In this document: piece after piece, positions 9,171 to 16,748 of the stretch | How the letters are laid out: every line of letters starts with the position of its first letter | How positions within the stretch are numbered: the stretch's first letter is position 1 | Source of the DNA: JAJDFU01 sp964595955 | GTDB taxonomy: Bacteria; Bacteroidota; Bacteroidia; Chitinophagales; Saprospiraceae | DNA length: 64,000 nt | Reading direction: 5' to 3' | NCBI GenBank assembly: GCA_964595955.1 | Contig: CAZQSF010000001.1 | Coordinates: 55,501-119,500, forward strand | The notes under the pieces: model-generated | Databases searched by the model: none | What the model was told of the DNA's origin: nothing | The model's input: only the letters and a program-made list of their open reading frames with translations | Made by a program: the position numbers and the translations under genes

Positions 9171-10193
9171 ATGCAAAGCCGGCTGAGGGCAAATCGCCGT
9201 CTTTTTTTAAACCCTTCCGTTCGTTTGGCAGGCGGCGCCCTGCTGATTTGCACCTTCCCGGCCTGTGGCGATGAAGAGGTCTCCGAGCTGCGATTACAGC
9301 TGCTAAGGCCGCAAGGGGGGGAGCAAGGGATTGCCGGGGAGGTCCTCAACATTGAATGGGTCAGTGAGGGCATCCGCCTTTTGCACATCGAATTTTCCCC
9401 GGATGATGGAAATTCCTGGCAGCGTTTGTTCGAGAACGTACCGGCCGAGCAGGGGCAGGTTGGCTGGTCCCTTCCCGAACTGGCATCGCAAACCTGTTTG
9501 ATTCGCCTGCTTGCTGCCGAGCCGGAAGGCATGGAGGCTCAACATCGCAACCCTTTTTCTTTGGTTTTACCCGATTTGCAGCTCATCGCTCCGGAGCTCG
9601 GGATGTTATTCAATCCGGGCGACGAACACCCGATTATTTGGTCTGCAATAGGGGTGGAAAGGGTGGATATCGACTTTTCCCCGGATGACGGAGCGTCCTG
9701 GTCGAAGGTAGCTAAATCCGTTCCCGCTGAAGATGGCCGTTATCTCTGGACTGCTCCCGAGGTCGAATCCTTGGCATGCAAGTTGCGCATCCGTGAATCC
9801 GGAGAAGATCAGCCGGCATTCGTGCAGGAGGTTTCGTTCTCCATCCGGCGTCACCTCATCCTATCCCTTGCGGATTACCTCGCGCTGCAAAGCCCGACTA
9901 CGGATTATCTGATTTTGGCAGCACCCACCATGCCCGATGTAGCGGTGCGCAGGGAAGAGGAGCATAAGTTTTCTGCCCTAAGCCTCGTTTGTCCGCATGC
10001 GGCTTGTACGGTTGACTGGCGTTCGGCCGATGGCGTATTTTCCTGCCCCTGCCACTTGTCGATCTTTGACAGCCGGGGGTGCCATGTTTTCGGGGCTGCG
10101 GGGCAAGCCCTTTGGAGCCTGGATACCGAATACCTGCCGGAAACAGATGAACTCATTCTTTTTCTGAACGAACAAGCGAACGCGAGCTGTTGA
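9171..10193 (+). CDS. lipoprotein with two beta-sandwich repeats and a Rieske [2Fe-2S] domain
   Basis: The protein has 340 residues. Its N-terminal signal peptide ends in a lipobox (TFPAC, Cys32). Two similar modules follow, at about 43-115 and 136-210. Each carries the pattern I-x-W then D/EFSPDDG-x-SW and a VPAE..G..W stretch, as in fibronectin/Ig-like modules of Bacteroidota surface proteins. The C-terminal domain is a classical Rieske cluster site: CPHAAC (C274, H276, C279) and CPCHLSIFD (C292, C294, H295). It therefore has both the cluster ligands C-x-H / C-x2-H and the extra cysteine pair that forms the disulfide in bc1-type high-potential Rieske proteins. No cytochrome b or oxygenase subunit is nearby, so the electron partner is unknown. 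The ATG at 9171 leaves a long 20-residue lead before the hydrophobic core; no better start is visible. Confidence 0.85.
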   Translation: MQSRLRANRRLFLNPSVRLAGGALLICTFPACGDEEVSELRLQLLRPQGGEQGIAGEVLNIEWVSEGIRLLHIEFSPDDGNSWQRLFENVPAEQGQVGWSLPELASQTCLIRLLAAEPEGMEAQHRNPFSLVLPDLQLIAPELGMLFNPGDEHPIIWSAIGVERVDIDFSPDDGASWSKVAKSVPAEDGRYLWTAPEVESLACKLRIRESGEDQPAFVQEVSFSIRRHLILSLADYLALQSPTTDYLILAAPTMPDVAVRREEEHKFSALSLVCPHAACTVDWRSADGVFSCPCHLSIFDSRGCHVFGAAGQALWSLDTEYLPETDELILFLNEQANASC

Positions 10194-10249
10194 ATGGCTC
10201 GTTTATATATTGAGTAGGACCAATCCATCATTTTGAAACTCGGAAGACC

Positions 10250-12565
10250 ATGAAAAACATCCTATTTTTTCTAATCTCTTTTCTGCCGGTTCTGATACTT
10301 GCCCAGGGGACCGATGAACCCGAACCCCTTTCCTGGCCCAGGGAATTTGAGGGCCAAACAAATACCATCACGGTGTACCAGCCTCAGTTGGAATCCTATC
10401 AGAACAATGTTCTGCAAGGCCGGGCGGCTGCTTCAGTGAAAACGCCAAGTTCATCAGAACCCGTTTTCGGTGCCTTTTGGTTTAAGGCCTACATGTATAC
10501 CGATAGGGAAGAACGCTTGGTTTATCTCGATCGGCTCGAGGTGACGGAGGTTCGTTTCCCCCAAAAGGAAGAAGCTGAAATCGCAGAATTTAAGGAAGAT
10601 GTCATAGCGGAGGTCGAGCGTTCCGATGTCATCCTTTCGCTGGATCGACTTTTAGCGACGCTGGAAGAGGTGGAAGAAATGAAAACCCAGGCGGATAAGA
10701 TAAAGAACGACCCGCCGGATATCTACTACCGCACGCGTTCCACTGCACTGATCACGATCGATGGCGACCCCCTGTTCAAAGAGACAAGCACTAAAGGCTA
10801 CAGCTATGTGGTGAATACGCCATTTTTCATTGTCCGGAAAGACAATTCCGGTGAGCATTATCTCAAAGGAGGCGAATTCTGGTATGTTTCAGATCAGGTA
10901 CTGAGCGGTTGGAAGGAGGTTGAAAAAGTACCTAAAAAGGTGCGCAAAATGGCAGAGGATGCCGTCAATGAGGCCGAAGGGGATGGCGGCATCGGACTGA
11001 GCGAGGAAGGCGAGCTCAGCGAAGCGCTTTTTGCCCCGGAGATCATCGTAGTGACCAAGCCCAGCGAACTCATTCTGGTCGATGGGCAGCCCAACTACGA
11101 ACCCGTGCCGAACACGAACCTTCTGTACGTTACCAATTCGCAAAACGACATCCTCATAGAAACGGGCGGACAGAAGCACTACGTGTTGTTGGCGGGTCGT
11201 TGGTATGCTTCCAATACCCTGGATGACAGCAGCTGGTCGTTCGTAGAACCGGATGACCTGCCAGCGGATTTTACCAAAATCCCCGAAGATGCTGAAGTGA
11301 AAAACGTACGCACCAGTGTGCCCGGCACTCCCGAGGCTCGATATGCCGTACTGGACCAGAGTATTCCCCAAACGGCGACCATCGACCGGAAAACGGCGAC
11401 TACTGAAGTGAATTATGACGGCAGGCCTCAGTTCGCGCGAATTGAGGGAACCTCTCTTTCCGTAGCCGAAAATGCCGACAAGACTGTTCTGCTATCCAGA
11501 AACACTTACTATGCAGTAGATAATGGCGTATGGTTTGAATCCCGCACGCCAACGGGACCCTGGCAGGTCAGCACCACCCGTCCGGATGATCTGGAGTCCA
11601 TTCCGCCCAGTTCACCAGCCTACAACACCAAGTATGTCTACGTTTACGATTACACGCCCGATGTGGTGTATGTCGGCTATTTGCCGGGCTACGCCGGCTC
11701 ATACGTATACAATGGGGTCGTGGTCTACGGTACGGGCTATTGGTACCGCCCCTGGTATGGTAGATACTACTATCCGAGGCCGTGGACCTGGGGTTTCAAT
11801 GTACACTACAACCCCTGGGCCGGCTGGGGTTTTTCTTTCGGCTTCAGTTACGGTTGGTTCAATTACGGTTGGCATCCGCGCCCGTACTGGTGGGGACCCT
11901 GCGGGTATCGCTACGGTTTCCGGCAGGGGTTCTATGCCGGCTATTCCTGGCGAAACCGGAATTATTACAACTACCGCTACAACTACAACTACAGGGGAAG
12001 AACCTACGGCCCCAGGCCTTCAGCCTACTCCAACGTATATCGCCAGCGGCAAACGGGCGTGGTGAATACCGGGGTGACGCGCCCAAGTACCCGCCCGAGC
12101 ACGCGACCCGGCACAGACCGCCCGAGTACCCGCCCCAGCACGCGCCCTGGCACAGACCGCCCGAGTACCCGCCCCAGCACGCGCCCTGGCACAGACCGCC
12201 CGAGTACCCAGCCCAGCACGCGCCCTGGCACAGACCGCCCGAGTACGCGGCCCAGCACGCGGCCTGGTACAGACCGCCCCAGCACCCTGCCGAGTACCCG
12301 GCCCAGCACGCGACCTAGTACACGACCCAATGATGTGTACAGCGATCAAAAAGGGAATATATACCGCCGTGACCAATCCGGAAATTGGCAACAGCGGGGT
12401 TCAAGTGGCTGGAACCGGCCCAGTACACGTCCGAATAACCTGGACCGCTCTTATCAGAGTCGTTCACAGGGTAATTCCAATTACAATCGGGCTCGTCAGT
12501 CTCGCCCTTCAACACCCCGACCCAGCACCCGGCCCAGCGGTTCCAGGGGCCGTGGGGGCGGATAG
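10250..12565 (+). CDS. secreted Tyr/Trp-rich protein with a C-terminal RPSTRPSTRPGTD repeat
   Basis: The protein has 771 residues and a clean signal peptide (cleavage near LILAQG). Residues about 20-430 contain three related beta-rich segments with patterns such as ITIDGDPLFKET, LILVDGQPNYEPV and VNYDGRPQFARIEGT, each followed by a W or Y residue-rich stretch. Residues about 460-580 are dominated by Tyr, Trp and Gly (for example YGTGYWYRPWYGRYYYP). This layout resembles proteins often annotated 'carbohydrate-binding family V/XII', whose function is not established. From residue 611 come five 13-residue tandem repeats and a degenerate sixth, then a Ser/Arg/Asn-rich tail to the end. The repeat and tail are strongly basic and probably disordered, which suits binding to an acidic surface or polymer. 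The function is unknown. Confidence 0.8.
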   Translation: MKNILFFLISFLPVLILAQGTDEPEPLSWPREFEGQTNTITVYQPQLESYQNNVLQGRAAASVKTPSSSEPVFGAFWFKAYMYTDREERLVYLDRLEVTEVRFPQKEEAEIAEFKEDVIAEVERSDVILSLDRLLATLEEVEEMKTQADKIKNDPPDIYYRTRSTALITIDGDPLFKETSTKGYSYVVNTPFFIVRKDNSGEHYLKGGEFWYVSDQVLSGWKEVEKVPKKVRKMAEDAVNEAEGDGGIGLSEEGELSEALFAPEIIVVTKPSELILVDGQPNYEPVPNTNLLYVTNSQNDILIETGGQKHYVLLAGRWYASNTLDDSSWSFVEPDDLPADFTKIPEDAEVKNVRTSVPGTPEARYAVLDQSIPQTATIDRKTATTEVNYDGRPQFARIEGTSLSVAENADKTVLLSRNTYYAVDNGVWFESRTPTGPWQVSTTRPDDLESIPPSSPAYNTKYVYVYDYTPDVVYVGYLPGYAGSYVYNGVVVYGTGYWYRPWYGRYYYPRPWTWGFNVHYNPWAGWGFSFGFSYGWFNYGWHPRPYWWGPCGYRYGFRQGFYAGYSWRNRNYYNYRYNYNYRGRTYGPRPSAYSNVYRQRQTGVVNTGVTRPSTRPSTRPGTDRPSTRPSTRPGTDRPSTRPSTRPGTDRPSTQPSTRPGTDRPSTRPSTRPGTDRPSTLPSTRPSTRPSTRPNDVYSDQKGNIYRRDQSGNWQQRGSSGWNRPSTRPNNLDRSYQSRSQGNSNYNRARQSRPSTPRPSTRPSGSRGRGGG
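12080..12274 (+). repeat. 39-bp coding tandem repeat, five units
   Basis: Five 39-bp units start at 12080, 12119, 12158, 12197 and 12236. Each encodes RPSTRPSTRPGTD with single changes (Q in unit 4). A shortened sixth unit runs to about 12328. The repeat length is a multiple of three, so copy-number change would keep the frame. Confidence 0.95.
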
Positions 12566-12573
12566 GAAATGAG

Positions 12574-12604
12574 CTTGGTGGTGATGGAACTCAACACCAC
12601 CAAG
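12574..12604. terminator. hairpin between two convergent genes
   Basis: A perfect 10-bp stem (12574-12583 and 12595-12604, arm CTTGGTGGTG) with an 11-nt loop fills the 42-bp gap between the two stop codons. There is no T-run on either side, so its termination strength is uncertain. Confidence 0.55.
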
Positions 12605-12607
12605 CCG

Positions 12608-14785
12608 CTATCCTTGTTTCGGGTGTACCAGCTTCATCTCCTCAATGAGGTGACCGGCACCGGCAAACTTGTCGATGAGGAAAAGGATGTAGCGGGCGTC
12701 CACCATGATGTTGCGGCAGATGCTGCGGTCATAATGCAGGTCGCTCATAGTGCCTTCCCACACCCGGTCGAAGTTGAGGCCGATTAGATTGCCATAGGCG
12801 TCGATGGCCGGACTGCCGCTGTTGCCGCCCGAGGTGTGGTTGGATCCCAGGAAACAGACGGGCATCTTGCCGTCGGCGGTGGCATAGGGGCCGTAGTCCT
12901 TTTGCTCATACAGCTCGATCAGCTTCTGCGGCAGGTCGAATTCGTAATCCCCCGGCTGATATTTGGCGATGACGCCCGAGAGATGGGTCACCGGCAGGTA
13001 TTGGATGGCATCGCGCGGCTGGTAGCCCTCCACCTGCCCGTAGGTGACGCGCAAGGTGCCGTTGGCATCGGGGTAGAAACGCCGCTCGGGAAAGACCTCC
13101 ATCAGGGCTTTCATGTAGGTGCGCTGCAGCTGCTCCCGCTCTTCATCCAGGCGGTTGTAATTGGTCATGACCTTCTCATCGTTGGCGGTACGCATTTCGG
13201 CTGCAAACTTGGATACGCGGTCATCGGCAAAGGCTTGGAGGGCCGCTTCGGGATCGTTCTCGAGCTGGGAAAGGAATTCATCCGGGCGAGCCAGCAGGCT
13301 ATTGTCAAAGAGGCCCTCGGCAAAGCCCTCATAGTAACTCGAACTCCTGGACCGACTGAGCCGATCCATTACGGCGGGAGACTGGTGATCCGGGTTTACT
13401 TCGTTGGCGTAGTAATCCAGCAGGCTGGCCAGCACCTGCTGATCGATCTCCGGCCGGTAGCCTTCGTAGAAGCCCTGCAGGTAATTGAGGTAAGCCGGTA
13501 ATCGCAGCTTAAGGGCGTCCAGCCCCTGGCTTTCGTATAGCTTATACAGGCGATCCACGATGCCGGACACCTGAAAGACCTGCACGTTGCGGCCGGTGAT
13601 CTCGCTCACGGCATTGACGGTCTTGGCGTAGGGTTCCATCTCTTCATACAGTTCCGCAAAGCGCGGCAGCAGGTTCCCATAAGCTGCTTTCCACTCGGGC
13701 TTGGCATCCACGCGCTTTTGGAACTCAGCCTCCAGAGCCTGCTTTTTGGCTACGGCATGGGTCTGCTCCAGTCCCTGGCTTTCCCCGATCCACTTCTTCC
13801 AGGCGTTGGCGATGCTGGCCTGGTGGCTGGCATACTGCAGGCGCACCTCTTCATCGGCGCGCATAGCAGCATTGAGCACGTCCAGGGTGCGCTCGCGGAT
13901 GCCGATCTTAATGGGGTTGAGCACGTCGGCCTGCATCTGTACGGCATGGGAGGGCAGGTACTGATTGGTGCGGCCGGGAAAGCCGAAGACCAGGGTGAAA
14001 TCGCCGGCGGCGACCCCGTCCAGGGAGATGGGCAGGAAGTGCTTGGGCTTCAGCGGTTGGTTGTCGGGCGAATAGTCGGCCGGTTGGTTATCGGGGCTGG
14101 CATAGACGCGGAACAGCGAAAAGTCGCCTGTGTGGCGGGGCCACTCCCAGTTGTCGGTATCGGCGCCGAACTTGCCGATGGAGGAGGGAGGTGCCCCCAC
14201 CAGCCGCACGTCGGTATAGGTTTCGGTCACAAAGAGGAAATACTGGTTGCCCTTGAAGAAGGGGCGGGTGAAAACCTCCTGGTAGGATTCGATGTCGGCT
14301 GTAGTTTCCACCGATTTTCGGTTCTTGTCGATCAGCGACTGGCGGGCAGCCGGATCCATATCTTCCGTCACCCCCCGGAACACCTGCTCCGTTACGTCCT
14401 CGATGCGCACGATGAAGGTGACAAACAGGCCGGGATTGGGCAGTTCCTCGCTGCGGTTCATGGCCCAGAAGCCGTCCTGCAGGTAGTTGTTCTCCAGGCT
14501 GGAGTGCGACTGAATGCGGCTGTAGCCGCAGTGGTGGTTGGTGAGCAGCAGGCCCTGACCGGAGATGAGCTCGCCGGTGCAGTAGCCACCAAAGCTGACA
14601 ATGGCGTCCTTCAGGCTGCCGCGGTTCACGCTGTAGATGTCTTCCGCGCTCATCTTCATGCCCAGGCTCTGCATTTCGCCCTCATTCAGGGCTTTGAGCA
14701 ACTGAGGCAGCCACATGCCTTCGGTGGCGGAGAGGCGCAGAGAAAAGATCGTCAGGAAGAGAAATACAAGGATACGGGTATGCAT
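12608..14785 (-). CDS. S46 dipeptidyl-peptidase, DPP11-type
   Basis: It removes dipeptides from peptide N-termini, probably in the periplasm. The start chosen at 14785 (MHTRILVF) gives 725 residues with a signal peptide. An upstream open frame to 14890 would hide that signal. The trypsin-like catalytic triad is visible: H85 in TNHHCGYS, D221 in RHTGDFSLF and S656 in GGNSGSPAID. Eighteen residues after the serine the sequence reads NFDR, placing an Arg (R674) where Porphyromonas DPP11 has the Arg that selects Asp/Glu at P1 and DPP7 has Gly. This predicts acidic-residue specificity. The residue offset matches what I recall of DPP11 to within one position. It converges with the repeat protein gene and diverges from corA. 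It probably feeds amino acids to the cell. Confidence 0.9.
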   Translation of the reverse strand: MHTRILVFLFLTIFSLRLSATEGMWLPQLLKALNEGEMQSLGMKMSAEDIYSVNRGSLKDAIVSFGGYCTGELISGQGLLLTNHHCGYSRIQSHSSLENNYLQDGFWAMNRSEELPNPGLFVTFIVRIEDVTEQVFRGVTEDMDPAARQSLIDKNRKSVETTADIESYQEVFTRPFFKGNQYFLFVTETYTDVRLVGAPPSSIGKFGADTDNWEWPRHTGDFSLFRVYASPDNQPADYSPDNQPLKPKHFLPISLDGVAAGDFTLVFGFPGRTNQYLPSHAVQMQADVLNPIKIGIRERTLDVLNAAMRADEEVRLQYASHQASIANAWKKWIGESQGLEQTHAVAKKQALEAEFQKRVDAKPEWKAAYGNLLPRFAELYEEMEPYAKTVNAVSEITGRNVQVFQVSGIVDRLYKLYESQGLDALKLRLPAYLNYLQGFYEGYRPEIDQQVLASLLDYYANEVNPDHQSPAVMDRLSRSRSSSYYEGFAEGLFDNSLLARPDEFLSQLENDPEAALQAFADDRVSKFAAEMRTANDEKVMTNYNRLDEEREQLQRTYMKALMEVFPERRFYPDANGTLRVTYGQVEGYQPRDAIQYLPVTHLSGVIAKYQPGDYEFDLPQKLIELYEQKDYGPYATADGKMPVCFLGSNHTSGGNSGSPAIDAYGNLIGLNFDRVWEGTMSDLHYDRSICRNIMVDARYILFLIDKFAGAGHLIEEMKLVHPKQG

Positions 14786-14837
14786 GTTGGGTTCATTTTT
14801 TCTAGGAAGGTCTAAAATAGGCAATGCAAAAGAATTT

Positions 14838-14870
14838 ACCGGACGTTCGGAATTTCCGACCTTGTCCGGT
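14838..14870 (+). promoter_or_regulatory. strong leader hairpin abutting the corA start codon
   Basis: Outer arms ACCGGAC (14838-14844) and GTCCGGT (14864-14870) enclose inner arms TCGGAA (14847-14852) and TTCCGA (14854-14859). The structure ends on the base before the ATG at 14871 and would affect access to the start if transcribed. It lies in the 85-bp divergent region with the S46 gene, so it could also act as a DNA operator. Confidence 0.4.
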
Positions 14871-15848
14871 ATGGACCAACTCGATCTCATTCAGTACCAT
14901 TCCGGCGAAGCCCTGCAATACACCTGCGAACTGGGCTCCGAGCTGCCTATCCTGAACTCGGAGCAATGGGTGAGCTGGATCAATCTGAAGCTCAGCCAGC
15001 AGGAATCCATTCAGTGGCTGGCCGATCAGCTGAAACTCCACCACTTGATGGTGGAGGACATCTACAACACCAAACACCAGCCCAAATTCGAATCGGAGGC
15101 CGGTTACCTCTTCCTCATCCTCAACATGCTTCGCCTGGGCCCCGAGGGCAAGGTGCAGGTGGAGCACGTGAGCCTGCTGCTCACCCAGCAGGTGGTGATC
15201 TCCTTTCAGGAAGACATCGACGGGGACGTGTTCGGCGAGTTGCGCGACCGCATCCTCCGCGGGCGGGGGCGGGTGCGCCAGATGCCGGTCGACTATCTCT
15301 TCTACCTGCTCGTAGATGTGATCGTAGATCACTACCTGATCATCCTGGAAGCCCTGCGGGAGCGCATCTTCCGCCTGGAGGAGGAGGCTCTGCTGGAGTC
15401 CGGCCCCGATTACGTCACCGAAGTGTACCGCATCCGCAAGGAACTCAACCGCCTGCGACGCTTCGCCCTGCCCCTGCGCGACGAAGTAGGGCGCCTGAAG
15501 GCCCATCCCTCCGACCTGCTGCACGAAGGCACTCAGGCTTACTGGCAGGATGTGTACGACCACCTCGTCTTCCTCAGTACCTCCTACGACAGCTCCCGCG
15601 AGATGGTGCTTCGCCTGTTGGAGTTGCACCAGGCTTATCTGGCCCAGGAGAACAATCAGGTAATGAAGACCCTCACCATCGTGGCTACCATCTTCATCCC
15701 CCTCACCTTCATCGCCGGCCTGTACGGCATGAACTTCCAGCACATGCCCGAGCTGGCCTGGCCCTGGGCCTACCCGGCCGTCATCGGACTGATGGTGGCC
15801 GTCACCGGAGCCATGCTGTGGTACATGTGGCGAAAGGGGTGGTTTTAG
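14871..15848 (+). CDS. corA: CorA-family magnesium/cobalt transporter
   Basis: This is an inner-membrane divalent cation channel (Mg2+, Co2+). The ATG at 14871 (MDQLDLIQ) gives 325 residues, the normal CorA length. The open frame upstream to 14715 overlaps the divergent S46 gene and is not used. A long cytoplasmic alpha/beta and helical domain is followed by two C-terminal membrane helices (about 266-288 and 297-317). Between them sits the signature YGMNF, the GMN selectivity filter. A hairpin directly in front of the start codon may influence translation. Confidence 0.93.
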   Translation: MDQLDLIQYHSGEALQYTCELGSELPILNSEQWVSWINLKLSQQESIQWLADQLKLHHLMVEDIYNTKHQPKFESEAGYLFLILNMLRLGPEGKVQVEHVSLLLTQQVVISFQEDIDGDVFGELRDRILRGRGRVRQMPVDYLFYLLVDVIVDHYLIILEALRERIFRLEEEALLESGPDYVTEVYRIRKELNRLRRFALPLRDEVGRLKAHPSDLLHEGTQAYWQDVYDHLVFLSTSYDSSREMVLRLLELHQAYLAQENNQVMKTLTIVATIFIPLTFIAGLYGMNFQHMPELAWPWAYPAVIGLMVAVTGAMLWYMWRKGWF

Positions 15849-16322
15849 GTTGCGGGAGGACATGGCTGGACTTGCCGCAAGACAAGCATTCGAATGATGA
15901 TGGTTTTGAATTTAACCCGGAAAATTCACCGAATTTTCCACCCGAAGGGCTGATGAATTGTAAGATTTTGCAAATCAAGAAATTACGAATAATGCAGTTC
16001 AGTTTTTACTGTTATTATCCATACCCAAATTTGGGCCCACAAAATTTTGCAATCGTCAGGATTCACGGATTACCGTGTATAATTCGGGTTAATGCTGAAT
16101 TATCCATTGGTTGAATCGGAATAGGGTAAGAATGGCATGGGGCGTTAGTGGCGAAGCCTTGCCCCTGGCATGATGCAGCGGTCCAATTTCCAGAATACAT
16201 GTATGCGCGCGATCTCCGGTAGGGGACAAACATCGATTGCGGCCAGTGCGCACCGGCCGCAACAAAGATAAAGAAGAGCCAACCCCCGAATGGGCGGCAT
16301 GGCTCGAACCTTTTTGCATAAA
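15849..16322. other. non-coding region between corA and the tRNA terminator
   Basis: I see no convincing gene in this roughly 470-bp AT-richer stretch. It contains a dispersed hairpin repeat copy (15912-15964) that could also terminate corA, a short palindrome around CCCAAATTTGGG near 16026, and a stretch at 16298-16309 that looks like a tRNA T-loop but has no pairing stem. Confidence 0.6.
15912..15964. repeat. dispersed hairpin repeat, copy 1
   Basis: About 47 bp match the sequence at 63947-64000 with four transitions. The core is a perfect 9-bp stem, GGAAAATTC (15919-15927) with GAATTTTCC (15931-15939), loop ACC, followed by the motif CCCGAAGGGCTGA. It starts about 65 bp after corA. Confidence 0.8.
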
Positions 16323-16351
16323 AAAAGGCCCTTCGTTATGAAGGACCTTTT
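16320..16351 (-). terminator. intrinsic terminator after the tRNA-Leu pair
   Basis: Arms 16340-16351 and 16323-16334 form a 12-bp stem with one mismatch and a 5-nt loop, followed on the minus strand by a run of seven T (16320-16326, partly shared with the stem). It lies just beyond the 3' end of tRNA-Leu(CAG). Confidence 0.8.
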
Positions 16352-16359
16352 AAGAACAG

Positions 16360-16441
16360 TGCCCGGGGGGGGACTCGAACCCCCACGCCTTGCGGCACAC
16401 GCACCTGAAACGTGCGCGTCTACCAATTTCGCCACCCGGGC
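16360..16441 (-). tRNA. tRNA-Leu, anticodon CAG
   Basis: The acceptor stem GCCCGGG (5' end at 16441) pairs with CCCGGGC at the 3' end, with discriminator A at 16360. The D arm carries AATTGGTAGA, the anticodon loop TTCAGGT gives CAG (reads CUG), there is a long class II variable arm, and the T loop is TTCGAGT. CCA is not encoded. Confidence 0.93.
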
Positions 16442-16502
16442 TGCAGACAGCCACAGACAAAATATTGTCTGCAACTTTTGGATAAAGAGTAGCTTGCACC
16501 AA

Positions 16503-16589
16503 TGGTGCCGAAGGCGGGACTCGAACCCGCACGGTGTTGCCACCACTGGATTTTGAGTCCAGCGCGTCTACCAGTTCCGCCACTTCGGC
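16503..16589 (-). tRNA. tRNA-Leu, anticodon CAA
   Basis: Acceptor arms GCCGAAG (5' end at 16589) and CTTCGGC pair; the discriminator is A and CCA is encoded (16503-16505). The anticodon stem CTGGA/TCCAG holds the loop CTCAAAA, giving CAA (reads UUG). A class II long variable arm is present. It lies 61 bp upstream of tRNA-Leu(CAG), probably in one transcript. Confidence 0.93.
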
Positions 16590-16748
16590 AAAAGGTACCT
16601 GCTCCCGTTGAAGCAAGCATTTCGGACTCGGTTTAGCCAAGCGCTGGGAACGCGCCTTTGTCGCGATTCCCGACTCTTCGTTTCGGGTGCGCAAAGCTAT
16701 TCAAAATCTCTATTTCATGCAACTCCTAAATGCAATTCCGGGTTCCCC

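Noticed and set aside
12080..12328. CRISPR-like array (also considered for 49149-49308 and 57743-57812)
   Set aside because: Units are contiguous without unique spacers; the first is coding, the others simple tandem repeats; no cas genes are present.
12025..12391. Minus-strand frames with a GRVLGRVLGRSVP repeat
   Set aside because: They are the complement of the RPSTRPSTRPGTD coding repeat and have no independent support.
14715..14870. Upstream extension of corA
   Set aside because: It overlaps the signal-peptide region of the divergent S46 gene and lacks CorA similarity; the ATG at 14871 gives the standard length.
16280..16320. tRNA remnant or attachment site
   Set aside because: It has a GGTTCGAGCC-like T-loop string on the minus strand but no pairing stem, acceptor or anticodon arm, and no integrase or duplicated tRNA end nearby.
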